Below, in pieces: positions 33,753-42,186 of a DNA stretch of 56,380 nt. Positions within the stretch are counted from its first letter, which is position 1, and the number at the start of each line of letters is the position of its first letter. Origin of the DNA: Deltaproteobacteria bacterium (GTDB taxonomy: Bacteria > Myxococcota > Myxococcia > Myxococcales > 40CM-4-68-19); contig VBLC01000054.1 of the NCBI GenBank assembly GCA_005879315.1, positions 1-56,380 on the forward strand, written 5' to 3'. The notes beneath the pieces were generated by a model that had not been told where the DNA came from, did not search any database, and was given only the letters and a program-made list of their open reading frames with translations. A program made the position numbers and the translations under genes.

Positions 33753-35311
33753 GAGTGGGACATAACCGCCAACACCGGCGCGCGCCGCCGCACCGTCCGC
33801 TCGCGCGGCAGGGCCCGGAGGACCGCATCGAGCCGCGGCAAGACGTCCTCGGCGGTGTAGCGGATCATGTGCTCGCCCTGCACAGCCATCGCCACCGCGC
33901 GCGCGAAGGTGTGGGGCTTTCGCAGCGAGCGGCGCAAGAGCCGCCAGAAGCGGCGCCGCCGCGGCGACTTCACGCCGATGCGGAAAGCGGCCTTGAGCAG
34001 CGCGCGCAAGCCCCCTGGGCGGTAGGACACGGGATGGGCGACGCCGATCTCGTCGATCACCTTCTCGCATCGATCATAGTAAGCGTCAGCCGTATAGAGC
34101 CCGCCGAGCAGCTCGCGGTAACCGCGGAGCAGCTCCGCTTCGTCCATGGCGGTGTCGAAGTTGGGCCGATCGAACTGATCTCCGCTCGAGGGGCCGCGCA
34201 GCCGGTTCTCCCGCTCCAGCCGCCGCCAGAGCTGCGTGCTGGGGAGCGCGGTGAGAATGCCGATCATCGCCGCCGGAATGGGGAGCGCGGCGATGAAGTT
34301 CCGCTGCGCCTCGAAGATGCCGGGGCCGTCGGAGTCGAAGCCGACGATGAACCCGGCATAGACCTCGAGGCCTGCGCGGGTGAGCCGATGCACCGCCTCG
34401 GCAGGATCGATCTTGAGGTTCTGCAGCTTCTGCGCTTCCTTGATCGAGGCTGGCTCCGGGGTTTCGATCCCGAGGAAGACGGCGGAGAAGCCGGCCGCCG
34501 CCATCGCGTCCACCAGCTTCGGCATCGCGGCCAGATCGACGCTGGCCTCGGTGTACAGCTCGAAAGGCCAGCCGTGGGCGCGCTGCCATTCCTCGATGCG
34601 CGGCAAGAGCTTCGCCACCAGCTTGCGGTTGCCGATGAAGTTGTCGTCGACGACGAAGACGGTGCCGCGAAAGCCCGTCTCGAGCAGGGCGTCCAGCTCG
34701 GCCAGCACCTGCTCGGGCGTCTTGGTGCGCGGCACGCGCCCGAAGATCTCGATGATGTCGCAGAACTCGCAGCGGAAGGGGCAGCCGCGCGAGTACTGGA
34801 TGCTCATCGAGGTGTACTTGCGCCCGTCGAGCAGGTCGAAGCGCGGGGGAGGCGCGTCGTGCAGGCCGGGCCGCTCGCCCTCCAGGGGCGAGAGGACGCG
34901 CGGCGCCTCGCCGCCCTGCAGGGCCTGCAATAGCGGACCGAGCCGGCCCTCCGCTTCGCCGAGGAAGATGTGCTCGGCGTCGGGGAAGGCGTCGGGCGAA
35001 GTCGTCACCGCCGGCCCGCCCAGGACGGTGCGCACGCCCAGCCGCTTGGTGCGCGCGAGCAGCTCGCGCATGTTGCGGATGTGCACCAGCATGCCGGTGA
35101 CGAGGACGACGTCGGCCGCGCGCAGCTCGTCGTCGCTGAGCGGCTCGACGTTCATGTCCTTGACCCGCAGCTCCCACGACTGCGGCAAGAGCGCCGCGAT
35201 GGTGATCAATCCCAGCGGCGGATGGGGCGCGGCCTTCCCCACGATCTTCACGGCATGCTGGAATCCCCAGTAGGTCGGGGGCGTCTGCGGCTGCACCAAT
35301 AGAACGCGCAT
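33749..35311 (-). CDS. B12-binding domain radical SAM protein (DUF4070-type)
   Basis: This is a 520-residue enzyme. The N-terminal domain (about 1-140) is a cobalamin-binding-like Rossmann fold (MRVLLVQPQTPPTYWGF, PPLGLITIAALLP, VVLVTGMLVH). The radical SAM domain has the 4Fe-4S motif CPFRCEFC (Cys177, 181, 184) and a GGP/GIETPEP block typical of the subfamily. The C-terminal part resembles DUF4070. Family members carry out methylations or rearrangements in lipid, hopanoid or natural-product metabolism; this substrate cannot be told. The classic cobalamin-binding DxHxxG motif is not obvious. The stop overlaps the prolyl oligopeptidase start by 4 bases. Confidence 0.88.
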   Translation of the reverse strand: MRVLLVQPQTPPTYWGFQHAVKIVGKAAPHPPLGLITIAALLPQSWELRVKDMNVEPLSDDELRAADVVLVTGMLVHIRNMRELLARTKRLGVRTVLGGPAVTTSPDAFPDAEHIFLGEAEGRLGPLLQALQGGEAPRVLSPLEGERPGLHDAPPPRFDLLDGRKYTSMSIQYSRGCPFRCEFCDIIEIFGRVPRTKTPEQVLAELDALLETGFRGTVFVVDDNFIGNRKLVAKLLPRIEEWQRAHGWPFELYTEASVDLAAMPKLVDAMAAAGFSAVFLGIETPEPASIKEAQKLQNLKIDPAEAVHRLTRAGLEVYAGFIVGFDSDGPGIFEAQRNFIAALPIPAAMIGILTALPSTQLWRRLERENRLRGPSSGDQFDRPNFDTAMDEAELLRGYRELLGGLYTADAYYDRCEKVIDEIGVAHPVSYRPGGLRALLKAAFRIGVKSPRRRRFWRLLRRSLRKPHTFARAVAMAVQGEHMIRYTAEDVLPRLDAVLRALPRERTVRRRAPVLAVMSHS

Positions 35312-35346
35312 GCGCGGAAGATGCGCCCTGGATTGTCATGGTTTCG

Positions 35347-35787
35347 TCATGGCCGCCGACCGATGAGCGCTGGCCAGCGGATGAAGAAGACCCGCTCGCT
35401 TCTCTGGTTGAACAGCTCGCCGAGACCAACCACCGTGCCGCGCTCGCGATGGCGCTCTGATTCTTTCCTGGAGAGCACCGTCATCCGGCCGCGCAGCACG
35501 TCGCCCGGCCGCACCGGCGCGAGCCAGCGCAGCTCGTCGAGACCGCCGGAACCGACGCTCGCCGAATCGCGGAAGAGTCCGCGCACGAGCAGGCCCATGA
35601 AGATCGAGCCGGTGTGCCAGCCGCTCGCGACCAGGCCTTTGAACATCGAGCGCGCCGCTGCCTCCTTGTCGACGTGGAAGGGCTGCGGATCGTACTTGCG
35701 AGCGAACTCGAGGATCTCCGCCTCGGCGATCACCGCCTCGCCCAGCTCGAACACGTCGCCCGAGTTGAAGTCTTCGAAGTAGCGCAT
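35347..35787 (-). CDS. MaoC-like (R)-enoyl-CoA hydratase
   Basis: This is a 146-residue single hot-dog-fold protein. The hydratase-2 motif is YDPQPFHVDKEAA, containing the catalytic Asp/His pair, and it is followed by GLVASGWHTGSIFM. RWLAPVRPGDVL and ESERHRERGTVV also match the family. It hydrates 2-enoyl-CoA, as in fatty acid or polyhydroxyalkanoate metabolism, or acts in an accessory dehydration. The ATG at 35787 is chosen because family homology begins at MRYFEDF; an AGGTG lies upstream. It precedes the radical SAM gene by 35 bases on the same strand. Confidence 0.9.
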   Translation of the reverse strand: MRYFEDFNSGDVFELGEAVIAEAEILEFARKYDPQPFHVDKEAAARSMFKGLVASGWHTGSIFMGLLVRGLFRDSASVGSGGLDELRWLAPVRPGDVLRGRMTVLSRKESERHRERGTVVGLGELFNQRSERVFFIRWPALIGRRP

Positions 35788-35889
35788 TGTGTCACCTGTG
35801 TTTCGACGAGGCCGATAGTGCGGCTTTCGTCTCTCTGTACCTCTGTGCAGCCATGGACAATTGCTCTCAACTATCCCAGTAATGCGCGC

Positions 35890-35909
35890 ACCGTTCGGAT
35901 CCAAACGGT
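35890..35909. promoter_or_regulatory. Inverted repeat ACCGTT-N8-AACGGT upstream of the porin gene
   Basis: Perfect 6-base half-sites with an 8-base spacer lie 46-65 bases upstream of the porin ATG at 35955, within the gap that also serves the divergent MaoC gene. The spacing suits a dimeric regulator. No regulator is identifiable, and a chance match is possible. Confidence 0.25.
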
Positions 35910-35954
35910 CCGAGCGCCCGTCACGCCGCAGCAAAAACCCGAACTGGGGGATCC

Positions 35955-37301
35955 ATGCGCGCGCAATGCTTGTACCTCGCAACACTGATGCTGTGTGCCT
36001 CCGTGTCCGGGGCGCGAGCCGATGCCGAGCAGCCGGCGCCGACGACCGACCAACAGAAACCCGCTCTCGAAGAAAAGGCGGTGGTCCCCGAGCAAAAGCC
36101 CCCGCCCAAGAAAGAGGTCCTCCTGGTCGGCTGGACCGGAGATCACTTCGCCATCCAGAGTCCGGATGGGAGCTTCCTCTTCCAGCCCTACGGGTACGTG
36201 CAGGGGGACTACCGCATCTATACTGGAGACGGAGTTCCCCCCAACACCTTCACCCTTCGCCGGGCGCGCTTCGGCTTCCAGGGCAAGCTCGACAAGTACT
36301 ACGAGTTCGCCGTCCTCGCCGACTTCATCGACACCAACAGCAGGCTCTTGCGCGACGCCTACGTCAACATCAATTACCTGCGCGAGTTCCAGCTCACCGT
36401 CGGCCAGTTCGTCGAGCCCTTCGGGCAAGAAGTCGCCAGCGTCGGCGTCACCAACATCGACTTCGTGGAACGCGGCTTGACCTCGCTCCTCTATCCGTCG
36501 CCGGCGGGAGCGTTCCGTAGCCCCGGCGCCATGATCCATGGGGACATCGCGGGCGGCGTGGTCTCGTACTGGCTGGGGGCCTTCAACGGCAAGGGGTCAG
36601 CGGCCCCCAACACCACCAGCGAGCCGGAAGTGATCGCGAGGCTGCGACTCTATCCTCTGCGCTTCACCGGCATCGATCTCCTCAAGGGACTGGCCATCGG
36701 CGGCGCTTACGGCCACGGCCGGAGCCGGGCGCTTTCCAACGAGCTGAGCTTCAGCGGCGCCACCCCGGAAGGGGCCTTCACCTTCTTCCCGCAGCTGGCC
36801 ATCAACGGCCCAGTCTGGCGGGCCAACGGCGAAGCCTCCTGGGCGATGGGTATCGCCACCATCCGCGCCGAGTACGACGAGCTGCACCAGAGTCGCAACG
36901 CGCTGGACATCGGCTTCACCGATCTGGGCGAGGTGAAGGCCAGAGGCTTCTACGTCAACGCGACGTTCCTCCTGACCGGGGAGCGGCGGCCGGAAAACGG
37001 CCAGCCCAGGCCTTCGAGCCCCTTCTTGTCGCCCGGCGGCACGTTCGGCATCGGGGCCTGGGAGGTCAAGGCCCGTTACTCGTATCTCTGGGCCAAGGCC
37101 GTGGGCGATCCCGCGAACTCCTTCCCCGACTATCAAGCCAGCGTCGACGAGTTCTCGGCGGGACTCAACTGGTACCCGACGGCGGTGGTTCGCTACGCGT
37201 TCGACGTCAACGTCTACCGGCAGAAGGACGCCGCCACCGTCGGCGGGGCGGTGCCGCAAACGTTCGTCGTCATCCTGCAGCGTGTCCAGTACAAGTTCTA
37301 G
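35955..37301 (+). CDS. OprP/OprO-like porin
   Basis: This is a 448-residue outer membrane porin. A signal peptide (MRAQCLYLATLMLCASVSGARA) precedes a Lys/Pro/Glu-rich linker, then a barrel starting FQPYGYVQGDYRIY and FTLRRARFGFQGKLDKYYEF. These two segments, with a following LRDAYVNINY, are characteristic of the phosphate-selective porin O/P family. The last residues QRVQYKF end in Phe as expected for outer membrane barrels. Despite the family name the specificity of this member is unknown. A lipoprotein gene follows 17 bases downstream, so they are probably co-transcribed. Confidence 0.9.
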   Translation: MRAQCLYLATLMLCASVSGARADAEQPAPTTDQQKPALEEKAVVPEQKPPPKKEVLLVGWTGDHFAIQSPDGSFLFQPYGYVQGDYRIYTGDGVPPNTFTLRRARFGFQGKLDKYYEFAVLADFIDTNSRLLRDAYVNINYLREFQLTVGQFVEPFGQEVASVGVTNIDFVERGLTSLLYPSPAGAFRSPGAMIHGDIAGGVVSYWLGAFNGKGSAAPNTTSEPEVIARLRLYPLRFTGIDLLKGLAIGGAYGHGRSRALSNELSFSGATPEGAFTFFPQLAINGPVWRANGEASWAMGIATIRAEYDELHQSRNALDIGFTDLGEVKARGFYVNATFLLTGERRPENGQPRPSSPFLSPGGTFGIGAWEVKARYSYLWAKAVGDPANSFPDYQASVDEFSAGLNWYPTAVVRYAFDVNVYRQKDAATVGGAVPQTFVVILQRVQYKF

Positions 37302-37318
37302 GCGACCGGAGACCAATC

Positions 37319-38761
37319 ATGACCAACAAGAATGCATTCGCGCTGGCCCTGATCTCGGCGGCCACCTTCATCACCAGCGGCTGCACCACCCCGGCCAACT
37401 GTCCGACCTGCGGCACGACGCAGAACGGGACCGTCGTCGCCATCGGCGTGATGCGCGTGCCGCAGGCGTCCCCCTTCGGAAAGCCGTTCGCGGTCTGGGA
37501 CCTGGTCACGCAAGATCCGGTCAACCGCAGGCTCTACGTCACCGACCGGTCGCACGCCGCCATCGCTATCTTCGATACGGCGACTGACAAGCCCATCGGA
37601 CAGGTGAAGCACGGCTTCGTCGGATCAGTTTGCTGCGAGCCCGACCGCGCCAGCAACTTCAACGAAGCCTCGGGCCCCAACGGCGCCATCGTGACTCCCT
37701 CCACCACGGGAGGGAAGCTCGGCAATCTCTGGGTGAGCGACGGCGATTCCACGCTCAAGGTCTTCAATCTGGACACGGACACGTTGCCGGTCGACCACAA
37801 CGACGGAACGGCGAAGCAAAGCTTCGGAACCGTCCAGACCGGTCGCTCCCTCACCAACATCGACGACTGCGCCCGCGGCACCAACGTCAGCGCCGATCCG
37901 ACCGGGAACCCCTGCGGCGACCTGCGCGCCGACGAGCCGTCCTTCGACTCGGACCACAACCGCCTCATCGTCACCAACGGCGATGGGCCCAACGGAGCGT
38001 TCGTGACGCTGGTCGATACGACCAATCCCACCTGTGCCGGCAACTCCTGCGTTCTCGCCCAGTACTTCTTCGATGGAGGTGGAGACACTGCGACCACGGG
38101 TTGCCCCGACCCCGCGGTTTCGGGCGTGACGACTGGCGCCGTCAAGTGCAGGCATGTTGGCAACAACCCCGCCACCGAGAACGCGACCAACGGGCTGGGC
38201 GGCTCGATTTACAATCCCGGCACGAAGAAGTTCTTGCAAGGGGTTCCGCAGATCGGGCCCAATCCGAACGACGGCGAGGTCACCGAAATCGACCCGGTCA
38301 CGTTTGCGGTGACGAATCATTTCCGGCTGACGGCCGCCACGGGGGCGCCTGGGTGCCAGGTCGCGAGCCTGGCGCTCGGCCCGTCGCAAAATCTGCTGAT
38401 CGGCTGCGCAAACCGCGAAGGCGAAGCGTTCCCACCGAGCACCTTCATCATGGATGTCTCGGCGGCCGGCAAGGGCAAGATCATCAAGGCCATCTACAAT
38501 GTCGGGAGGGCTGACCAGGTCATCTACAACCCCGGAGACAACCGCTTCTATCTGGGGGCGAGGGACATGGAGAACGGCTCGTTTCTCGGCATCATCGACG
38601 CTTCTACCAACATGTGGCTCTACAACTCTCCCACCGGTGGCAATGCCCACGGCCTCGCGGCTGACGCGGTGAACAATCACATCTACGTTCCCATCGCGCA
38701 GAACGCGCGCTGCGGGCAGTTCAGCGCCGAGGGTTGCATCACCATCTACGCGTCCCAGTAG
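37319..38761 (+). CDS. YncE-like beta-propeller lipoprotein
   Basis: This is a 480-residue lipoprotein. MTNKNAFALALISAATFITSGC gives a signal with a lipobox at Cys22. The mature protein consists of repeated blades: RRLYVTDRSHAAIAIFDTAT, GNLWVSDGDSTLKVFNLDT, NPGDNRFYLGARDM and NNHIYVPIA, typical of YncE/surface-layer-type seven-bladed propellers. The several Cys pairs suggest disulfides. Being co-transcribed with an OprP-type porin, it may bind a ligand at the periplasmic face of the outer membrane. Function unproven. Confidence 0.8.
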   Translation: MTNKNAFALALISAATFITSGCTTPANCPTCGTTQNGTVVAIGVMRVPQASPFGKPFAVWDLVTQDPVNRRLYVTDRSHAAIAIFDTATDKPIGQVKHGFVGSVCCEPDRASNFNEASGPNGAIVTPSTTGGKLGNLWVSDGDSTLKVFNLDTDTLPVDHNDGTAKQSFGTVQTGRSLTNIDDCARGTNVSADPTGNPCGDLRADEPSFDSDHNRLIVTNGDGPNGAFVTLVDTTNPTCAGNSCVLAQYFFDGGGDTATTGCPDPAVSGVTTGAVKCRHVGNNPATENATNGLGGSIYNPGTKKFLQGVPQIGPNPNDGEVTEIDPVTFAVTNHFRLTAATGAPGCQVASLALGPSQNLLIGCANREGEAFPPSTFIMDVSAAGKGKIIKAIYNVGRADQVIYNPGDNRFYLGARDMENGSFLGIIDASTNMWLYNSPTGGNAHGLAADAVNNHIYVPIAQNARCGQFSAEGCITIYASQ

Positions 38762-38791
38762 AGACAGGTCGAAATAGAGACGCCTCGGCTG

Positions 38792-39529
38792 CTAGGCGAG
38801 CGGTCTGACGGGGATCCCGGAGCTCTCCAGTCGCTCCCGGACTGCTCGGGCGATGAGAGCTGCTCCAGGAGTGTCGCCGTGCAGGCAGATGGTCTGCGCC
38901 TCCACGCGGACCGTCGAGCCGTCGTCGGCGATGGCGACGCTGTCGCGGGCGATGCGCAGCGCCTGGTCTGCCGCCTCCGCCGCATCGTGCAGGACCGCCC
39001 CGGGGCGCGACCGCGGCATCAGCGAACCATCTTTGAGATAGCGCCGGTCGGCAAAGGCCTCGCCCGCCGCGCGCAGACCGACCGCGCGCGCCGCCTCGAG
39101 CTGCACCGAGCCGGCGAGGCCTACCAGAATCAGATCGCTGCGGAAGGCGCGCACGGCCTCGGCGATGGCGCGAGCGAGCGCGGCATCCCGGGCGGCCTGG
39201 TTGTAGAGCCCGCCGTGCGCCTTGACGTGCGAAAGATGTCCGCCCTGGGCGCGGACGAAGCCATCGAGAGCGGCCACTTGATAGAGGACGAGCGCGCGAA
39301 CCTCGTCGAGCGGCAGCTGCAGCGCGCTGCGGCCGAAGTTCTCGCGGTCGGCATATCCTGGGTGCGCGCCGACCCTGACGCCGCGCGAGAGCGCGAGCGC
39401 GACCGTGCGCTCCATCAAGAGCGGCGAGCCGGCGTGCATGGCGCAGGCGACGTTGGCGGAGGTGAGGAAGGGCAGGACGAGCGAATCGTCCATCCCTTCG
39501 CCCAGGTCGGCGTTGAGGTCGATGCTCAT
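38792..39529 (-). CDS. pxpA: 5-oxoprolinase subunit PxpA (LamB/YcsF family)
   Basis: PxpA, with PxpB and PxpC, forms the ATP-dependent 5-oxoprolinase that opens 5-oxoproline (pyroglutamate) to glutamate. The protein has 245 residues, the normal length. Signature segments are MSIDLNADLGEG at the N-terminus, ANVACAMHAGSP, VGAHPGYADRENFGR, VKAHGGLYNQ and ICLHGDTPGA. Its ATG overlaps the stop of the fused pxpBC gene by 4 bases, so the complete enzyme is made from one operon. Confidence 0.94.
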   Translation of the reverse strand: MSIDLNADLGEGMDDSLVLPFLTSANVACAMHAGSPLLMERTVALALSRGVRVGAHPGYADRENFGRSALQLPLDEVRALVLYQVAALDGFVRAQGGHLSHVKAHGGLYNQAARDAALARAIAEAVRAFRSDLILVGLAGSVQLEAARAVGLRAAGEAFADRRYLKDGSLMPRSRPGAVLHDAAEAADQALRIARDSVAIADDGSTVRVEAQTICLHGDTPGAALIARAVRERLESSGIPVRPLA

Positions 39530-40902
39530 GCCATCTCCCGGAAGCGCAGCCGCGCGCCGGGCCGCGCCTGCGCCAGGAGCGGCAGGTCGTCCCAGAGCAC
39601 GGTCGCGATCTTGACGTACCCGCCGGTGACCGGGCGGTCAGGCCCGAGCGCGATGGGCAGGCCATCGCCGGGGACCTGGACCGAACCGGGCGCCGTCCCC
39701 TCGGGAGGAATGTCCGCCCTTTTCAAGATCGGCAGCGGCGCCCCGACCAGGCGCAGTCCGCGCCGGTCGCTCTGCGGCGAGAGAGTCCACTCGCTCGAGA
39801 AGAACTGACGCGGTTCGGCGAAGAAGTCCCATTGCGGCCCGCGGCGCGCGCGGATCTCGCCGGAGCCCGGAGTGGGAGGCTTGCGCCCCTCGGGCGGCGG
39901 ATGCCGCGCCCGCAGCAGCTCGTCTCCGGGCTTGAGTGCGCGGGTCGGCTCGCCCAGCAAGGGCGGCAAGAGCCCTCCCGCGACGGCGAGATACTCTCGC
40001 GCTCCCTGCTGGACCGGACCGCAGCGCAGCCGTTCTCCGCGCCGGAGCTCGCGCACCTCGCCGCGCAGCGCAAGGCGGACATCCGCCAGCGCTTCCAGCT
40101 CCGGCCCGGCGAGGGTGATCTCCAGTCCCGCCGCGCCGGCTGCGTTCCCGACCGCCGCGTTCGCCGAGGCGAGCGAGGCGAGATCCATCGCTCCTCCCGC
40201 CGGCACGCCGAAGGCGGACATTCCATAGCGCGGCCCGCCCTGCACCGCCGTGAATGCGCCGGGCGCGACCACCCGCAGGAGCGGCTCGCCTTCCTGCCGC
40301 GGCCGCTCGGGCGGCGGCAACTGCGGCAGCTCCTCGACCGGCTCGAGCAGCACGCGATCCCCCGGCCGCAGCAGCGAGGGCGGGGAGCGCAGCGGGTCGA
40401 ACATCCTCTCCGCCACCCGCCCCAGGAGCCGCCAGCCGCCGGGAGTCTCCGCCGGATAGATCCCTGTCCATCCATCGGCGACGGCCAGGCTCCCCGCCGG
40501 CACGCGGACTCGTGGCGTCTTCAGCCGGGGGACCGCGAACCCGCCCGTCATGTACGGGAAGCCCGGCGCGAATCCGAGGAAGGCAACGCGATGCTCCTCG
40601 GCGACGTGCCGCTGGATCAGCTGCGCGCGGCCGACCCCCAGCTCGGCCGCGAGCGGATCGAGATCGGCCCCGTCGTACCTGGCGCGCAACCGCACCGTGC
40701 GCGGCTCGATCCTCGCCCGCGCCGCGGAGAGGCGCGCGAGCTGCGCCTTGTCGAAGCGCTCCGGATCGAAAAGCACCAGCAGCGTCCGCGCTCCCGGCAC
40801 CACGTCGAAGAGCCCCACCGGCCTGGCTTCGCTCAGCGCCGCTGCGATCTCGTGCGGCTCGCCGGTCTCCAGCAGGACCGCGCCATCGGACAGCTCAAGC
40901 AG
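39526..40902 (-). CDS. pxpBC: Fused 5-oxoprolinase subunits PxpB-PxpC
   Basis: This is one polypeptide with the PxpB (KipI/allophanate hydrolase subunit 1) domain in about the first 200 residues (FLGFAPGFPYM, VPAGSLAVADGWTGIYP, GGWRLLGR) and the PxpC (KipA/subunit 2) domain after it (VQGGPRYGMSAFGVPAGGAMD, PVTGGYVKIATV). Most bacteria encode these separately. I place the start at CTG 40902. It has AAGGAG seven bases upstream, lies 3 bases before the MFS stop, and gives the expected N-terminus (LLELSDGAVLLETG). The nearest canonical start, ATG 40962, would add a Cys/Arg-rich stretch antithetic to the family. Total about 458 residues. Confidence 0.9.
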   Translation of the reverse strand: MLELSDGAVLLETGEPHEIAAALSEARPVGLFDVVPGARTLLVLFDPERFDKAQLARLSAARARIEPRTVRLRARYDGADLDPLAAELGVGRAQLIQRHVAEEHRVAFLGFAPGFPYMTGGFAVPRLKTPRVRVPAGSLAVADGWTGIYPAETPGGWRLLGRVAERMFDPLRSPPSLLRPGDRVLLEPVEELPQLPPPERPRQEGEPLLRVVAPGAFTAVQGGPRYGMSAFGVPAGGAMDLASLASANAAVGNAAGAAGLEITLAGPELEALADVRLALRGEVRELRRGERLRCGPVQQGAREYLAVAGGLLPPLLGEPTRALKPGDELLRARHPPPEGRKPPTPGSGEIRARRGPQWDFFAEPRQFFSSEWTLSPQSDRRGLRLVGAPLPILKRADIPPEGTAPGSVQVPGDGLPIALGPDRPVTGGYVKIATVLWDDLPLLAQARPGARLRFREMA

Positions 40903-42130
40903 GCGACAGCTCCTTGCCGCGCGTCTCCGGCAAGAGCAGCGCGGCGACGAAGAGCACCGCATACGCCGAGGCGGCAAAAATGCCGATGGCGCGGCCGAGC
41001 GGCATGGTCGCGCTCAGGGCGCCCACCACGATGGGGAAGAGCGCGCCCACTCCGCGGCCAAAGTTGTAGCAGAAGCCCTGGCCCGAGCCGCGGATGCGGG
41101 TGGGGAACAATTCGGTGAAGAACGCCCCCATGCCGCTGAAGATGCCGCTGGCGAAGAAGCCCAGCGGGAAACCGAGGACGAGCATCTGCGTGTCGCTGAT
41201 GGGGACCAGCGTATAGACGAGGACGGCGGCCATCGAGCCGAGCGCGAAGACGAAGAAGTTCCGCCGACGCCCGAGCGCGTCGGAGAGATATGCGCTCACC
41301 AGATAGCCGCAGAAAGAGCCGGCGATGACCACGCCGAGATATCCGCCGGTGCCGAAGACGGTCAGCTTGCGCACGGTCTTGAGATACGTCGGCAGCCAGG
41401 TGGTGATGGCGTAGTAGCCGCCCTGCGCGCCGGTGGCGAGGAGCGCGGCGAGGGCAGTCGTGCCGATGATTCCGGGCGAGAAGATTTCCAGGAAGCTCCC
41501 CCGGCCCGCGCCGGCCACCGGCTGCGCGCGCGCCGCGCGATAGACCTCGGGCTCCTCGACGTAGCGGCGGATGTAGAGGACGAGCAGCGCGGGCGCGATC
41601 CCGGCGAGAAAGAGCACGCGCCACGCCACCTGCTCGGGGAGCAGACTGAAGACGACGGTATAGATGATGGCGGCCGCCCCCCAGCCCAGCGCCCATCCGC
41701 TCTGCACGGTGCCCACCGCCTTGCCGCGGTGGCGGGCATTGATCACTTCGCCCATCAACACGGCGCCGGCCGCCCACTCGCCGCCGAAGCCGAGGCCCAT
41801 CAGCGCGCGCGTCGCGAGCAGCTGGCCGTATCCCTGCGCCAGACCGGACAGCCCGGTGAAGGCGGCGAACCAGAGGATGGTGATCTGCAGCGTCCGCACC
41901 CGGCCGATGCGGTCGGCGAGCAGGCCCGCGATCCATCCGCCGGCGGCGGAGAAGAGGAGCGTCGTGGTCTGCAGCGTCCCCGCCTGCACTCTCGAGAGGT
42001 GCCATTCGGCAATCAGCGAGGGGATGACGAAACTGTAGAACTGGAAGTCCATCCCGTCGAGCGCCCAGCCGCCGAAGCAGGCCCAGAAGGTGCGGCGCTC
42101 CTTCGCGGACATCTCGCCCCAGAAGGACAT
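40895..42130 (-). CDS. MFS transporter, aromatic acid/metabolite:H+ symporter-like
   Basis: This is a 411-residue transporter with 12 predicted helices. The MFS motif A is GLLADRIGRVRTL between helices 2 and 3, with a related AYLSDALGRRRN motif after helix 8. GWALDGMDFQFYSFVIPSLI resembles the N-terminal signature of the AAHS/ShiA-like families. It is the first gene of an operon with pxpBC and pxpA (overlap with the pxpBC start), so 5-oxoproline or a precursor is a reasonable guess for its substrate. Aromatic acids are the classic alternative. Confidence 0.87.
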   Translation of the reverse strand: MSFWGEMSAKERRTFWACFGGWALDGMDFQFYSFVIPSLIAEWHLSRVQAGTLQTTTLLFSAAGGWIAGLLADRIGRVRTLQITILWFAAFTGLSGLAQGYGQLLATRALMGLGFGGEWAAGAVLMGEVINARHRGKAVGTVQSGWALGWGAAAIIYTVVFSLLPEQVAWRVLFLAGIAPALLVLYIRRYVEEPEVYRAARAQPVAGAGRGSFLEIFSPGIIGTTALAALLATGAQGGYYAITTWLPTYLKTVRKLTVFGTGGYLGVVIAGSFCGYLVSAYLSDALGRRRNFFVFALGSMAAVLVYTLVPISDTQMLVLGFPLGFFASGIFSGMGAFFTELFPTRIRGSGQGFCYNFGRGVGALFPIVVGALSATMPLGRAIGIFAASAYAVLFVAALLLPETRGKELSPA

Positions 42131-42186
42131 GAGGAAAGCCTATCAAAATCTGGCCCGCGCCACCCACAAGGGATAGTGATGACCGG

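Noticed and set aside
38781-38798. Hairpin CGCCT-N8-AGGCG between convergent genes as terminator
   Set aside because: Short stem, long loop and no T-run on either strand.
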